Shown piece by piece: positions 46,101 to 57,951 of a stretch of DNA of 64,000 bases (position 1 is the first letter of the stretch; the number at the start of each line of letters is the position of its first letter). Position numbers and translations under genes: made by a program. The DNA lies in NCBI RefSeq assembly GCF_958979055.1, contig NC_084891.1, forward strand, positions 2,980,501 through 3,044,500, given 5' to 3'. The notes under the pieces are model-generated. The model saw only the letters and a list, made by a program, of their open reading frames with translations, had not been told where the DNA came from and searched no databases. This DNA comes from Alnus glutinosa (Eukaryota > Streptophyta > Magnoliopsida > Fagales > Betulaceae).

Positions 46101-49100
46101 GTATCTGGTGCGTATATGATGATCATTTTAATAGCCTGAAATATATAGTTTTGACCATCAGAGATGAAATGGATCAAACTTTATCCATTTTAATAAGACA
46201 CAGGTTGGATATATTGTATAAGCTCAATATGTCAGAGACTACCTGCAAAGCAGCAAAAAGATTGGGCACATAAGATGACAAGTCAGCAAGTTCATCATCA
46301 CATTTTTGGGAGATATTTCCATCAGTTATGCAAAGCAACAAGTTGATGGCATGTTTCTTTAAATCCCATGGCAGATTGACAAAACAGTATATGTGCTTCA
46401 ACATGCCTACTGTTTGCCACCTTCTCATCTGGTTACTTCGAAGCTCATCCTTGACAGCAGTCAGGTCCTCCTCGGCAGCCTGAGCAACTTCATCCGAGAT
46501 ATGGCCCCAAATAACTGCCTCAAGAAAGATAAAGGCATGTTAGAGAAACAGTATAAAATATTGGAAGAAAACTCAATGCCAATAGAATAAATAAAATCTG
46601 TATTTGCAAATATGAACCTGAAAGAGATGCACCATGTTTGACATAGGCTAAACAACTCATATAATCATCTTTGTCTTCTGTGCATTCTGTAAAAAGAAAA
46701 AAGAAAATGAAATGAAAAAACAATACCAGCTAAAATAAGAGGAGAAAATAAGCAATCAAAGAAAAATTACCTCCTATAACAATGGTAGTCATTTTGTCAA
46801 CATCACTCCCAGTTATTAGACCAAGATACGATAGACTACAATAAGGAAAGAAAAGCAAAAATTGTGAAACCAAGCGATGGCAGTTCGGATTGTTATGATT
46901 CAAGCTGACGGAAACAAGAGCCTGCACATCAAGGGTTTATTTTAAGAGACATGCACACACATATATTAAAAACCAGAAAAACAAATAAATAAGAAATAAT
47001 TATTGAAATACAAAACGGCAAAAAATAAGGCCCACAAGAAAATGAAATAGGAAAAGACGATTGAATAGAATCAAACACCAAAAAATCTTCAAGGTGTAAC
47101 ATAAATGAAAACAATTAATACTCAAACTGGAAGTTCAGTCCCACAGAGAAATGCCAACCATGCTTTGCAAGACATAAAGACCAAGTAGAGCACAAAGCTT
47201 TTCCTTTGATCTACCTTCCTGTCGCACAGAATGGAAGGTCATCATGATCTAATAGAGAACATATCAAGAATCTCAAGAATAGCCCAATAAAGTAGGGAAA
47301 CATATTGTATGAGAATGTCACAGACCAACTTTGTGCAAACTGCACGTATAGAATTGGCAATGCCTACAGCTCTGTCAAACAAACTCTCAACTTCTGTTTC
47401 CCCATCATCTGACTCCCACGACGCGACCTTTAAAACTTTAACAATAATAGGAACTGCTTCTTTTACTTGCTCAAAGTGATGCTTCCGAATGGAAAGAATT
47501 ACTGAAAACCAAAAAGAGTATGGACCAAGAACTTTCTCAGCTTACTACAGGCAAAAGTGTAGCTTTCACCCCTTTCATACACACAAATTTCAAGCACAGA
47601 CCACATTATACAGAAAGAGAATTGCAAGAAAATTTGGACATAGATAATCAAATTTTAGACAATTTTCATTTAATTAAGTATTTTGGAACATGTGCCCAAA
47701 GAAGACCAAGGAATAATATAAGCATGCACCAATCTGCAATTGTTAATAAAGATACTGGAGCTCCACATTAGCCGCAACAGAGGCGTCCTTTGACCGAGCA
47801 ATACCAAAAAAACAGGAAAAGCAACCTTCAGAACCATATCCCCACACCATAGATTATGCCAAAATCTAATCCTAGTCAAAATCTAGTCCTGGTTAAAGGG
47901 GAGGGGGTTGGGAATGTTAGGGTTTTAATGTAAAACACTATGCCTAGTGTTTTAGAAAGTTAGGCAACAAAAAAAAAAAATCAAATCAAATCAAATCTTT
48001 ATAAATGTCAATCAGTCGGTTATGCATTCTTTTGTTGTTTATAACTTCAAAATTGATTTTGTTATTCATATCTATTTTATTTCTTATGGTGTTTGTTATT
48101 CATCTTTTAAATTAAAAATTAGTACGCATAATATATTAAATTCATTACTGTATCTCCATCCTATCGTATCCTAGATTTTCAAGAATTGACGTATCACCAT
48201 GTCCAAAACATATTGTATCCATATTGGTGTTTCATAAGTTATAACTTTAGTACATAAAACCCAATTAAATTTGTACTAGCTCATTCCAAATAATAAAGCC
48301 CTTACCCCCCCCCCCCCCCCCCCCCACACACACACAAGATTTGCTAGATCCATCATTGGCGAACCCAATTGTACCATTGTATGTAATACTACTAAGAATA
48401 AGAAAATGACACAACAAGTAGACATTACCAGCAATATGTTACGGGTCTACACCATGACTAAGAAGGAAGGAAGTGAGCTGTCGAATACCATGCCTCTCCC
48501 AAGGAAAGTCTTGAGCTGCACAACATGTCCCTTATCCAATTTAAGGAGAGAAATAAGGGACTTTCCTCCAAAGAAATAGTCTTGAGCTGCACAATCTATC
48601 TAATTTACCATTCATCCCCCATTACGGAGGACCGTAACATCTTGGCATCAAAGCCACGTTTCGACATGACGTAGCAACGGCTAGATCGCATGTGGAGCAC
48701 GTTGGGGTCAATGGAGGAACGATTAACCAAACACCTCGATGAGATGATGGCTACCCTCTCCATCCAGTTCCAAAAATTCTGTGCAGAAGACCCATCCCAC
48801 ACAAGCTCTTCGCAGGTAATATCACTCCCATCCTCACCCTTAGAAAAGATACCAGAAAAACAACCACCAAAAGAAACCACAAACCCACCACCTTGCGAAC
48901 AATCACAGCCCCAAATTCAAACCCAAACAATCACAGCCCCGATGCCATTCAAGGACCCAAGACCCACCACTGCTCAAAAGAAAGACCAACCCCCACCATC
49001 ACCACAAACACACACGTACTCACTCAGTTCCCCTCCAAAACTCCCACCTAGTTTACCCATCAATAAGTCAAATCATCACCCACAGTACCAACCCCATAAA

Positions 49101-50439
49101 CCTCAAAACCCAGCCACTTCATGCGAGATCTCCTTAATCTCGCATTCCCCACACCTAAAAGCCAATCATTGTCAGCCACAAAACAAGAGAACGAAACCCA
49201 AACGAAAAAAAACCACCTAAAGGCCATCATTGCTTTTCCTGTTACTCACCACCATAGATCAACCCATCAGCACAGCCACTACCTAAAATCCCACCCAAAA
49301 CGCAAAGAAAAAGCACATCCTGGCCAAAACCCACCAAACAAACCCACCAACATAGGATACATGCTCATAAAGCAAGAATCCTACTAGGAGAATAAATGCA
49401 GGATTTTAAGGAGAGAAATAAGGGACTTATTTCCCATTAGAGTAAGCAGGATTTTAATGAGAGAAATAAGGGACTTGTTGTCCATTAGAGTAAGCAGGAT
49501 TTTAGGGAGAGAAATAAGGGACTTGTTTCCCATTAGAGTTAGAAGTAATATTTACGTATTATATTTCCTCTTATGTAATCATCTCTATATAAACCTAATA
49601 GAGTGATCAATAAAAATATCAAGTAGAAAATTATTAGACAACTCTTGTAGTTGCTTTGGAGTTTTTTAGGGTTCCTCGAATAATCCTAACATTAGGAGGC
49701 CTAGGGTACCTCGAATACCTTACTATCACACCATTCACACGCACTTACTATCCAATTTACAATTGTTCATCCCCTGTTACGGAGGACCGTAACACAATAA
49801 CTCAATTCCAAGTACAACATCCATACTTAAGTATTATGTAAATGAATTGATAGTACCGTTGCTTTCACCATTACTTAAGGCAACAATGTAAATCTCATTA
49901 CCTTTTGAAAGACCACTTAGTAGAGGGGCAATACAAGCAGAAGCCTTAATCGTCTTGCTTAATGCCTGGTACAATTAAAATCATATGTTAGCGATGAACT
50001 AGAACACAGAACAAAAAATAATTACAAGTAACATAGGAACGGATAAATTAAGCATACATCTCCTCTACGAATATAAGCAATGAGAAATAGAGAGGTGCCA
50101 CATTAACGCACATAATTGATGCCACTTGCATATAAGTTCACATGTTAGTCAAAAAACAGAAGATCAAAATCTGATACATCATATTCAGAGAAATTCAACT
50201 TTAATGCATGTTAATTATCAGAACAAATTCATTAAGCTCCATTTCTAATGTCCACTTTGATCAGTCACTCAAAATATGAAAAATTAAGGTGCAATATGAA
50301 TAACTGAAGTGTTGAGAACAACTTCACATGGAGTTACAAAGTAAAAGACTAATTGGTAATAATGACTATATGATTGTCAAATTATATAGAATCTAAGCTT
50401 TTAGATCAATAAGATTTATTGAATACTATTTTTTTTTTT

Positions 50440-50474
<35 letters not shown>

Positions 50475-53058
50475 AGAGAATGAATAACGGGGATAAAGAT
50501 GGTGGGTAGCGTAGGATCAGTAGTAGTTCTAGGTTGGTTACAAGTGGAATGAGTTAAAGTAATGGAAAATTCTCTATAACTTAACTCCCAAAAAACACAT
50601 CAAACAAGAAGCAGATTCATAAAACAATTAGATTATATGAATGATATTCATCAATAACGAGGTAAAAAGCAAGAGAATAGCAGCTACATGTTGGTTGAGA
50701 GTTAAAGGGGTACTAGGCAGGGGGCTGAGGAATCCATTTTGTTTTCACAATTCTGACACAACCAACTAAGAAATTGATATCAAAGCCAAAAGGTGGTGCT
50801 TGTTAATTGAGAGTTTTCTGGGTGAAACCACTAACATTTGCAGGTTTTAGGTCATGATTTGCTATTTTGCAAGTTCTTTTAAGATTGACGAATCCCCGGA
50901 ATCATGATAACCAAGAGTCCACCATAGAAACACAATCATTCTTGCTTTCCACAAAATTATTCATTAGATTCTTATATAAGGAGCCCCCATTAACATCTTG
51001 ACCTCACAATACTAAAAATGTGGGGTTCTTCAAGCTAGGCAATCAAACTTTATTAGTTGACCACAAAATACATGAAAAGCTATTCTGATGTCCATAGAGC
51101 ATCAAGTACTTCTCTCATAAATATTGAACACTCTCCAAGATTGTGTTTCTCCTTTAACCTGCTATATGAAAGTTAGCAATCTAAGTATCATGAAAAAACT
51201 GGCACTTGTTCTTGCCTCCCTCAAACTAAAATCTCAGACTTATTTGGCGATGGCCAAAAGCTTAGAGAAAGTGTTGACCCAAATAGCTTGAGTTTGAGAT
51301 GATCAAAATAGGAGAATCTCTTAAGTGGCAGAGCTCTCTTCCCTTCAATGGGAGCATTTGTGTTTCATGTCTGTGTTTTTTGGACATGATATCTAAAGAA
51401 TTCAAATATTTGTACTTGAGATACATATATTCTTAGCTCTCAGTTCCAGGTGTTTACTATACAATTTAGACATACATTGGTTCATCAATTACAAAGAGAC
51501 TTAACAGGAGACAGAATTCATCTTCCACTCCACCTGTGTATTCCACAACATGAGAATATTATACATGGATCATGAATCTTCTCGAACTTCGTTTTTTAGA
51601 TATGCTTAGGAGCATAATGTCTATGTATTCAGACAATGGGTCAAGTTTTATTTGGAGAACAAATTCCATCAAAGGCAATGCTAGCAGAGGAATTCCATGA
51701 TCCATCACTGTTGCTCATCACTAAAAATATATGTTGCTGTTAATATTACGCGTATTTATAAGTTAGCAAACAACCCATGCAGAGATATTAGTGAGAAACC
51801 TGTTTCACTTTGAGAATTGAAGTCAATGAGATACACTATAGTAGCAAGTTAAAAATTAACAAAATCAAAATGCATAGACATTATATAGGAGTAGTCAAAA
51901 TTTCACTTTCAGATTATATATGTTTAAATCATGTTTTATAAGATGAGCCATCACAGACGAAAATCCTTGTCATGTATATTGGTTGCTCCCCTTCTCACTT
52001 TTCAAGAAAAGTTAAACTCCATACCTATGCATTCCTAAGCAAACATCAAAATGATACAAAGAAACACGACTAATTTGATTATAAACATCCAAACAACACA
52101 CCTCACAAAGAATTGAAAGCATGTCCCGGGGACTACACATTGCTATAAATTGATCAATAACACAATTAGCAATCTCCAAACATCTATCCGAGACACCTGC
52201 AAACTTTGAAACTGCTGTCGGCAACTCAAACGCGAGCATGTCAATAACTGTCTGCCACACCGTCAAACAATTTATGAAGTCGTCAACAAATCAAAACATT
52301 TATCAACAATAAACAATACAAAAGGAAATAAAACCTGGTCCAGTGAAGGAGAACACAAATATTCATAAATTTCCGAAAGAACTTCAAATGCATTGTGCTT
52401 TGCGTCCTCATTGTCAGGCGCTGATGCAGCAGCATCTGAGATTGTATCGAGAAACTCGACAAGCTCTGAGACTGGGTTATCAGACTGATGTGGATCTCCT
52501 GCTTCGATCGACTAGAGTAATACAAAAACACCATGATCTTAGACATTAAAACTCCATTTAATTCGTGACAAGATAAAGTAAATAACGAATTTTAATTATA
52601 TCTGAGCATTTTTCTTTGATTTCTTATTGTTCGTATCTGTAAAACATCAGAATCCTCGACTCAGCCTGTATATACGTTATTTTCTGTTCTTTTCTATTAC
52701 CTTGCCACAAGTTCTCAGCAAACAAGCACAAACACTAAGAAATTGCAACTTCCATTTGACCACAGAAAAACCAAATCCTCAACTCAGCTAAACTTCCTTT
52801 TGTTTGATTTTGTTTCAGAGAAACTTCCAAGATCGAAAAAGTTTTTGAACTTTGATTTCGAATCAGAGAAACTTGCAATATAGGAAAAAGCTTTTGAACT
52901 CTACCATTTTCCTACGTTTTCTCGGGAAGCAAACAGGAGTACTCCGGAAAATTCAAAAGAGAGAAGTGGCGGGGTCTTACTTTGGAGCATGAGTTCAGGA
53001 TGTCAATAGTACGAAGAGCAGCGGAGGGGCTGCGATCGTCTGCGTTCGCCACTGACAT
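43105..53058 (-). CDS. ALF4: ALF4, ABERRANT LATERAL ROOT FORMATION 4 (glomulin-like), 608 aa
   Basis: Fourteen exons join in frame with GT/AG borders: 52981-53058, 52335-52511, 52102-52251, 49902-49965, 47326-47501, 47159-47218, 46771-46921, 46618-46686, 46243-46514, 46064-46135, 45774-45851, 45483-45689, 44140-44191 and 43105-43325. The product is an all-helical protein matching plant ALF4 along its length, for example SPSLDQTVIDMLAFELP, CSPRDMLSILCE, RAVGIANSIRAVC, YLGLITGSDVD, VLELVELVLRPPKGGPP, ALNLYRFVLITESTG and EWLLPLRTLVTG. Family knowledge: ALF4 is related to animal glomulin, binds RBX1 and restrains SCF ubiquitin ligases, and is needed for lateral root initiation. The start at MSVANADD is chosen because upstream sequence in the same frame lacks family similarity. 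No break is seen. Introns carry several insertions. Confidence 0.93.
43548..44092. repeat. Direct repeat pair in the last ALF4 intron
   Basis: About 50 bp at 43550-43600 (GTACTACCAAAATTTATGCA...) recurs almost unchanged at 44043-44092. A purine-only tract of AAG/AAAG units lies between them (about 43755-43845). Confidence 0.85.
44680..45195. mobile_element. Purine-rich-ended MITE in an ALF4 intron
   Basis: The left end GGAGGGAGAGAAGAGAAAGGGAGAGGAGG and the inverse of the right end (GGAGGGAAAGGAGAGGAGAGAG) pair as inverted repeats about 500 bp apart. The interior is AT-rich and non-coding. Confidence 0.55.
48305..48336. repeat. Poly-C tract followed by (AC)n in an ALF4 intron
   Basis: Twenty-one C residues are followed by about five and a half AC units. 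On the ALF4 coding strand this reads (GT)n then G21. Confidence 0.95.
48510..49794 (+). mobile_element. LTR-retrotransposon remnant in ALF4 intron 4
   Basis: Both ends share GAGAGAAATAAGGGACTT and finish TTCATCCCC...TTACGGAGGACCGTAACA (48639 and 49794). A degenerate tRNA-iMet primer site (TTGGCATCAAAGCC, 48643-48656) follows the left LTR. The right LTR, about 49397-49794, starts TGCAGGATTTTA. The left LTR survives only as about 125 bp. The internal frame at 48690-49220 is gag-like at its start (coiled SMEERLTKHLDEMMATL) and then Pro/Gln/Thr-rich, with no zinc knuckle or pol. The element is antisense to ALF4. Confidence 0.75.
49398..49545. repeat. Triplicated 48-bp unit in the right LTR
   Basis: GCAGGATTTTA...GAGAGAAATAAGGGACTT...CCATTAGAGT occurs three times in tandem with a few substitutions. 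The left LTR shows the core word once. Confidence 0.9.
49966..52101 (-). other. ALF4 intron 3
   Basis: This 2.1-kb intron is balanced to AT-rich. Apart from the (GT)nG17 tract I see no transposon boundary, gene or RNA in it. Confidence 0.55.
50440..50470. repeat. (GT)n followed by G17 in an ALF4 intron
   Basis: About seven GT units run into 17 G residues. It is the mirror arrangement of 48305-48336, on the opposite strand. Confidence 0.95.
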
Positions 53059-53322
53059 GGCGCCGCTGCAACTCTGGAACTCCGAATCTGACAGCGGAAC
53101 CAAATCCGAATCAATCCTACCCCTATTATCGGAAGGTTCTGCACCGATGAATCGACACCGTATTATTCTTGCGATAACTTTTCGAGAAGAAGCGAGAGAA
53201 GGCGGGGTTTTGTAAAAATGAATTTCATCTTTTTGTAGTATATAAAGTGATTTTCTAATTAGCATACCACAAATATTTAAATATTTTAGCATCTTCCGCG
53301 AATAGAAATTATTTGTTTCATT
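53059..53322. promoter_or_regulatory. ALF4 5' flank
   Basis: The first 155 bp upstream of the ALF4 start are GC-balanced and probably the 5' UTR and proximal promoter. No TATA box is obvious on the minus strand. Confidence 0.4.
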
Positions 53323-53434
53323 TTTTTTTCCTTTTTTTTTTTTCACATGTTCACGAAATAAGAAAAATAAAAATTCAAATTAGTAACCTCCATTTCATGA
53401 GGCGTAATTTTCAGTCGATTGAACTACAGACACA
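53323..53434 (-). mobile_element. Short tRNA-derived SINE-like element, copy 3
   Basis: The inverse strand reads TAGTTCAATCGACTG (box A-like), ACGCCTCATGAAATGGAGGTTAC, then ACATGTG and an A-rich tail, aligning with 13171-13271 including the tail. Confidence 0.55.
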
Positions 53435-53986
53435 ATTCGTTTCATCTATTTATTCATCTTCATACTAAATTAAATAACTACTATATTTTACCACATCAAT
53501 TCTTTTACTTTTTATTTTTCTTTTTATAATCAATTTTATAAAATATTTGTGAAATGTTTATAACTTTGTATCATATGTAGCATTAATTGTTTTAAGTTTC
53601 TTTCTTGTTCTTTATTTTGAAAGAAAGTCGCTTAAAACAAATAGTGATATAAATTGTATAAATATTTTACAAAAATATCTGATAAAATAAATATTTTTTA
53701 AATAACTTGACATAAAAAGTCATGTTACCTAAAGGTGTATAAGCAGACAGTTATTAACCGTTTAATAACCAAAACCGTAACAACTTAGAGTGAAACGGTT
53801 AGCAGTTTTAAGAGTAGGCAAATGCAATTATAGATATATATAATAATAATAATATAAAACGATATCATTTTTCGTGCACTTGATATATGTTTTGAGTTTT
53901 GAGTTTAATAAAGTTGATCTTTATTTATAATAATAATAATAATATTATGGAGCTTTATTATATTTTGAAGTCTTCTACTTATTTAA
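53435..53986. other. AT-rich intergenic sequence
   Basis: No gene. Short TAA repeats at about 53840-53852 and 53926-53945. Confidence 0.45.
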
Positions 53987-54780
53987 AAAATGTTCAAACT
54001 CATCTAAAATATGCTACACAAAAAAGGCTCAAGGAAAGCTCGAAACACTATAATAGGCAAATTTCTAAAAAGCGGTTATGCGATGCAGTTATAAGTTTTA
54101 ATAACCGCATAAGGTGGAGCGTTTACGGTTACGAAAATTCGATAAACACCTAAGGTAGTGGTGGTTGGCAATTAGAGCCAATAACCACTAAATAGCATTC
54201 TTATTAGCCTCAATAAATTTTACTACCAAAATAGCTAAAAACCACTTTTCTTTATTTTAGCTATTCAATTTTTTAAAGTACCCCAACAGCCTCACCATTT
54301 TAACTATCCACTATCACTATTTTATTTAAATAATATTTTTCAAAATAGAGGTTGTATATGATGCATGAGAGATAAATTAAAAAAAAAATTGAAAATAGAG
54401 AAAATTTTAATAGTTTTTTATTGTTTTGGCGAGTGAATATTACTCATTATTATTGGTGAGTACTGTTCACTTACCAATTTTATTTTATTTTTTCAACAAA
54501 TTGGTGAGGCTGATGGAGACTCATTTTGGACTATTTCAGTAAATTGGCTCACTAAAATAGACAAAAAGCTATTTTGGTGAGTCTACTGAGGGTTTCGTTT
54601 GAATTTGTAATTTCAAAAAGTGCGATTTAAACATATCGATTTGAAAAAGTAATTTTTAAAAACGCAGTTAAGTGTTTGACAAAATCGCAGTTTAGCCTTT
54701 AAAATCGCAGGTTATCCTTTAAAATTATGCGTTTTCAAATTGCAATTTTTTAAAATACGTAATTCCTAAACAATTCATTA
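53987..54780. repeat. Tandem block copy 1 with GAGCATTC-type MITE
   Basis: It shares with 54781-56765, in order, AAATATGCTA, GGCTCAA-GAAAGC, AATAGGCAAATTTCTAAAAA, AAAATTCGATAAACA-CTAAGG, then a MITE (about 54190-54590) with ends AGCATTCTTATTAGCCTC and the inverse AGACTCACCAAAATAGC, then GGGTTTCGTTT. Open frames in it are chance. Confidence 0.75.
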
Positions 54781-54808
54781 AAAAATGTCTAAAATCATTT
54801 AAAATATG

Positions 54809-54865
<57 letters not shown>

Positions 54866-56765
54866 AAGGCTCAACGAAAGCCCAAAACACTAAAATAGGC
54901 AAATTTCTAAAAAACGGTTATGGTGTGCAGTTATAAGTTTATTAACCTTTAATCGACGGTTATTTTAAAACGGAAAATTGCCTAAAGTGGAGCGGGTACA
55001 GTTATGAAAATTCGATAAACATCTAAGGCGGTTGAGATTATAGCCAATAACCACTAAGAGCATTCTTAGTAGTCTCATTAAATTTTATTAGCAAAAATAG
55101 CTAAAACCCTCTTTTTATTTATTTTAACCATAAAATTTTTTAAAGCACCTCACCAATCTCACAATTTTAGCTATTCACTATCATTATTCCATTTAAATAA
55201 TTTATTTATTTTTTAAATGGATGTTGTGTGTGATGCATGGGAGATTAAAAAAAGATTATATTTTAATAGTTATTTTCTTTTATTTATTTATTATTCAAAG
55301 TTTCTTCCAATACATATAAATGAGACAAAACGGCCAAATGTCAAAGATTACAAAGATTCCCTGATAAACCAAGTTAAAGGCATAGGAGTAGAGTTTCTTC
55401 CACCCAGACAAAGTCAAACTTAGACCATTACAAACAACAGCTACTACAAATTCTACCAGACAATAGAATAGTGCCTCTACGTGACATAAACCTCTAATTG
55501 ATCTAGGAGAGTACATACCTTCTGAGCTAAAAAAATAACTTTTACATACCAAGTTTGATCCTAAAACACCAAGCATGTTGCTTGAGAAGACTACTACCAA
55601 ACAAATAAACAGAAAAAACTTCAACATCACGAGCCGAAACACATGGAAGGGACCATAAACAATTTCCCCCACATAACCTTTTTTCTTGTCTGTTGGCCCC
55701 TTCAAATAAACTACCACATGCATCGAAAGCATATAACGTTCGACTCCACATCGAAAACACGTAAACTGCCACAGGAACTTTGCGAATGGGAAGTTGACAA
55801 AAGTCATGGAAAAACGGACCAACAAACATGGACCGACAATGCAACAAACTGCTATTGATGCAATCAACACGGACCAACAATGCATGCCTCTGGAAACCAT
55901 AAAGCATGTAACTGTTTCTTCATAATCACCCCCACATCATCATTCGGAATTGTTGGCCTGGAACCCAGATCCGTCGGGAATTGCTCCCTGCACAACCCCT
56001 AGAGACCACCATCTGCAGTGACGCTTCCTATCCAGCCTCGGCCAGAGGCGAAGCGTCAGAACGTTGGAGAGTCTGAGCGGCTTAATCGTCTGGACCATAA
56101 AACTCCTTCGCACTCATTCCCGAAAAGCAGCCCGCTACCTCGTGATAAAAACCACAATATAACATAAAATTACATCTCAATCCCAAAAAAATGACAAGAC
56201 AAAAAACTACCATTTCCACTAAGGGAACATGGCCTGCAACACCACCCTATAACAAAAAACTAATTTCACATAGGACTGTGAATACATTCGTCCTAGATGT
56301 GGTGACCATCCCCGGCGAAAAGCCACAAAAGAAACAGAAAAACTACATCTCCATCTCAGAAAAAGGATGAGAAAAAAATACCATAAACTAAAAATACAAA
56401 CACAAAGCACCAGCGGAGGGGGAAAGCTTAAATTTTCTCTCTTCCTCAACAAACAAAGCTAATCTTGTTGCTCTACCTCTCTCTCCTAAAAATAACTGTT
56501 GCAGAGCAAAAAAAATTTAAAAGTCTACATAATAGTTTTTTATTGTGTTTGATGAGTGAATAGTGCTCACCAAATTGGTGAGGCTAATGGAGACTCAATT
56601 TAGAATGTTTCCACAAATTGGTTTACCAAAATAGCCAAAAAACTATTTTTGTGAGTCTACTAAGGGTTTCGTTTAGATTTGCTATTTCAAAAAAAGTGAT
56701 TTTTAAAAATGTAGTTAATCATCTAGCAAATTGTAATTTCAAATGCACCATAATGCTCTAACTGC
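54781..56765. repeat. Tandem block copy 2, split by a 1.2-kb insertion
   Basis: The landmarks match copy 1, but between about 55285 and 56525 there is extra sequence absent from copy 1. The extra part is balanced in composition and reads partly open on the minus strand (55295-55900). It has no motif I recognise; a retrotransposon fragment is possible. The (AT)n(AC)n run at 54811-54865 is also specific to this copy. Confidence 0.65.
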
Positions 56766-56810
56766 AACATCTTATACACTCTAAAGTTTTTTTTTTTAAA
56801 AAAAAATTGT

Positions 56811-57475
56811 CAGCCTATGTGTCTATATAGATCCTATCCTGTTCATGGATTAACGAAAATGTGCAAAAGCTCTATTTGCCTCTGCCATTCTATAAGTCTC
56901 TTCCTTTTTACGTATGGCATCGCCACTCCCTTTGGCAGCATCCACTAATTCGGAACTTAACTTGAAAGCCATATTTCGACTCGGGCATTTTTCGGGATGC
57001 CCCTAATAACCAACGAATGGCAAGTGCTTTTCCTTGTGCGGATCCTATTTCAATGGGAACTTGATGAGTCGATCCGCCTACACGTCTTGCTTTTACTGCT
57101 ATGTCGGGAGTTATTCCACGTATTGCTTGACGTAAAACAGATAGCGGATTCGTTTCTGTCTTTTGTTGAATCTTTTTCATAACTCGATAGATAATTTGAT
57201 AAGCCAATGATTTTTTTCCGTGTTTCAGAATACGGTTAACCAACATGTTAACCAATCGATTACGATAAATTGGATCGGATTTTGCAGTTTTTTCTTCTGT
57301 AGTACCTCGACGTGACATGAGCATAAAAGGGGTTCAAGAATCAGTTTTTTTTTTTTATAAGGGCTAAAATCATTTATTTTGGCTTTTTGACCCCATATTG
57401 TAGGGTGGATCTCGAAAGATATGAAAGATAAGACATGGCACATTAAAATTAGCGGCAAGTGTAAAATCTTGCTAA
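56811..57475 (-). other. Nuclear insertion of plastid DNA (NUPT), rps12-rps7 region
   Basis: On the minus strand the order is the end of rps12 intron 2 (CATATCTTTCGAGATCCACC), the last rps12 exon ending YGVKKPK and TAA (about 57375), the short plastid spacer, rps7, and the plastid sequence after rps7 (about 56811-56849). This is the gene order and spacing of the chloroplast inverted repeat. It lies between two nuclear genes and next to a MITE, so it is a transferred copy. Exact edges need a plastid genome for comparison. Confidence 0.92.
56850..57318 (-). pseudogene. rps7: Plastid rps7 copy with +1 frameshift
   Basis: The start at 57318 gives [20 protein letters not shown] and follows plastid ribosomal protein S7 closely up to GASRK. 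One extra A near 56990 then shifts the frame, and the correct C-terminus ([10 protein letters not shown], ending at the TAA 56850-56852) is found in another frame. Length is 469 bp against 468 for the plastid gene. Bacterial-type S7 binds the head of the small ribosomal subunit in the chloroplast. This nuclear copy has no transit peptide and is frameshifted, so it is a pseudogene. Confidence 0.94.
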
Positions 57476-57527
57476 AATAGATTTAATAAATTGGGAATGG
57501 AGATAAATGGACGTATATAGTAACGTT
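57476..57527. other. Gap between the plastid insertion and a MITE
   Basis: Fifty bases of ordinary sequence; the right end of the plastid insertion may lie within it. Confidence 0.4.
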
Positions 57528-57951
57528 GAGCATTTCTATCCGATTATCTATTTTTATCTTTAGGCTAAAATAAATAATAAAAACTTAAAAAATTCACTCC
57601 ATTGGATTATCTAAATAAAAGCTAGAATAGATTTCTCATTCATTTGTGAATAGTGCAACTCCACATGTAGAATTGCACTATTCCCATATCTAAAATTATT
57701 TTATTGTTTTTCTTTTACATTTTGTCTTATTTTACAATTAAAAGAATATTTAATTGTAAAAATGTTTATTTTAATAAAATAGAAGAAAATTTAGATAATC
57801 GGATGGATAATATATTTTAAAACTCATTAGCTAAACTAGATAAAATGAATTTTAATTAGTAATTTTAGATTGAGATATATATATATATATATATATTTTT
57901 TTTTTTTGAGGAATTTTAGATTGAGATATTGATTATCGGATGACAATGCTC
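57528..57951. mobile_element. MITE upstream of TRS120
   Basis: The ends GAGCATTTCTATCCGATTATC and the inverse of the right end, GAGCATTGTCATCCGATAATC, are inverted repeats. The arms are AT-rich and include a short (AT)n run. It belongs with 5761-6241. It ends 226 bp before the TRS120 start codon and so lies in or next to the promoter. Confidence 0.72.

Noticed and set aside
49398..49545. Regular repeats that might suggest a CRISPR-like array
   Set aside because: There are only three abutting units without unique spacers, inside an LTR of a plant nuclear element.
53059..53346. Upstream extension of the ALF4 reading frame to an earlier Met
   Set aside because: The added residues show no family similarity and run into AT-rich flank; MSVANADD is the better start.
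54851..54865. Telomere-like or other structural repeat
   Set aside because: It is a simple (AT)n(AC)n run; no TTTAGGG units are present anywhere I looked.
55295..55900. 201-codon minus-strand frame
   Set aside because: It is rich in Phe, Cys and Val without a recognisable domain and lies in inserted DNA; no splice or promoter context supports a gene.
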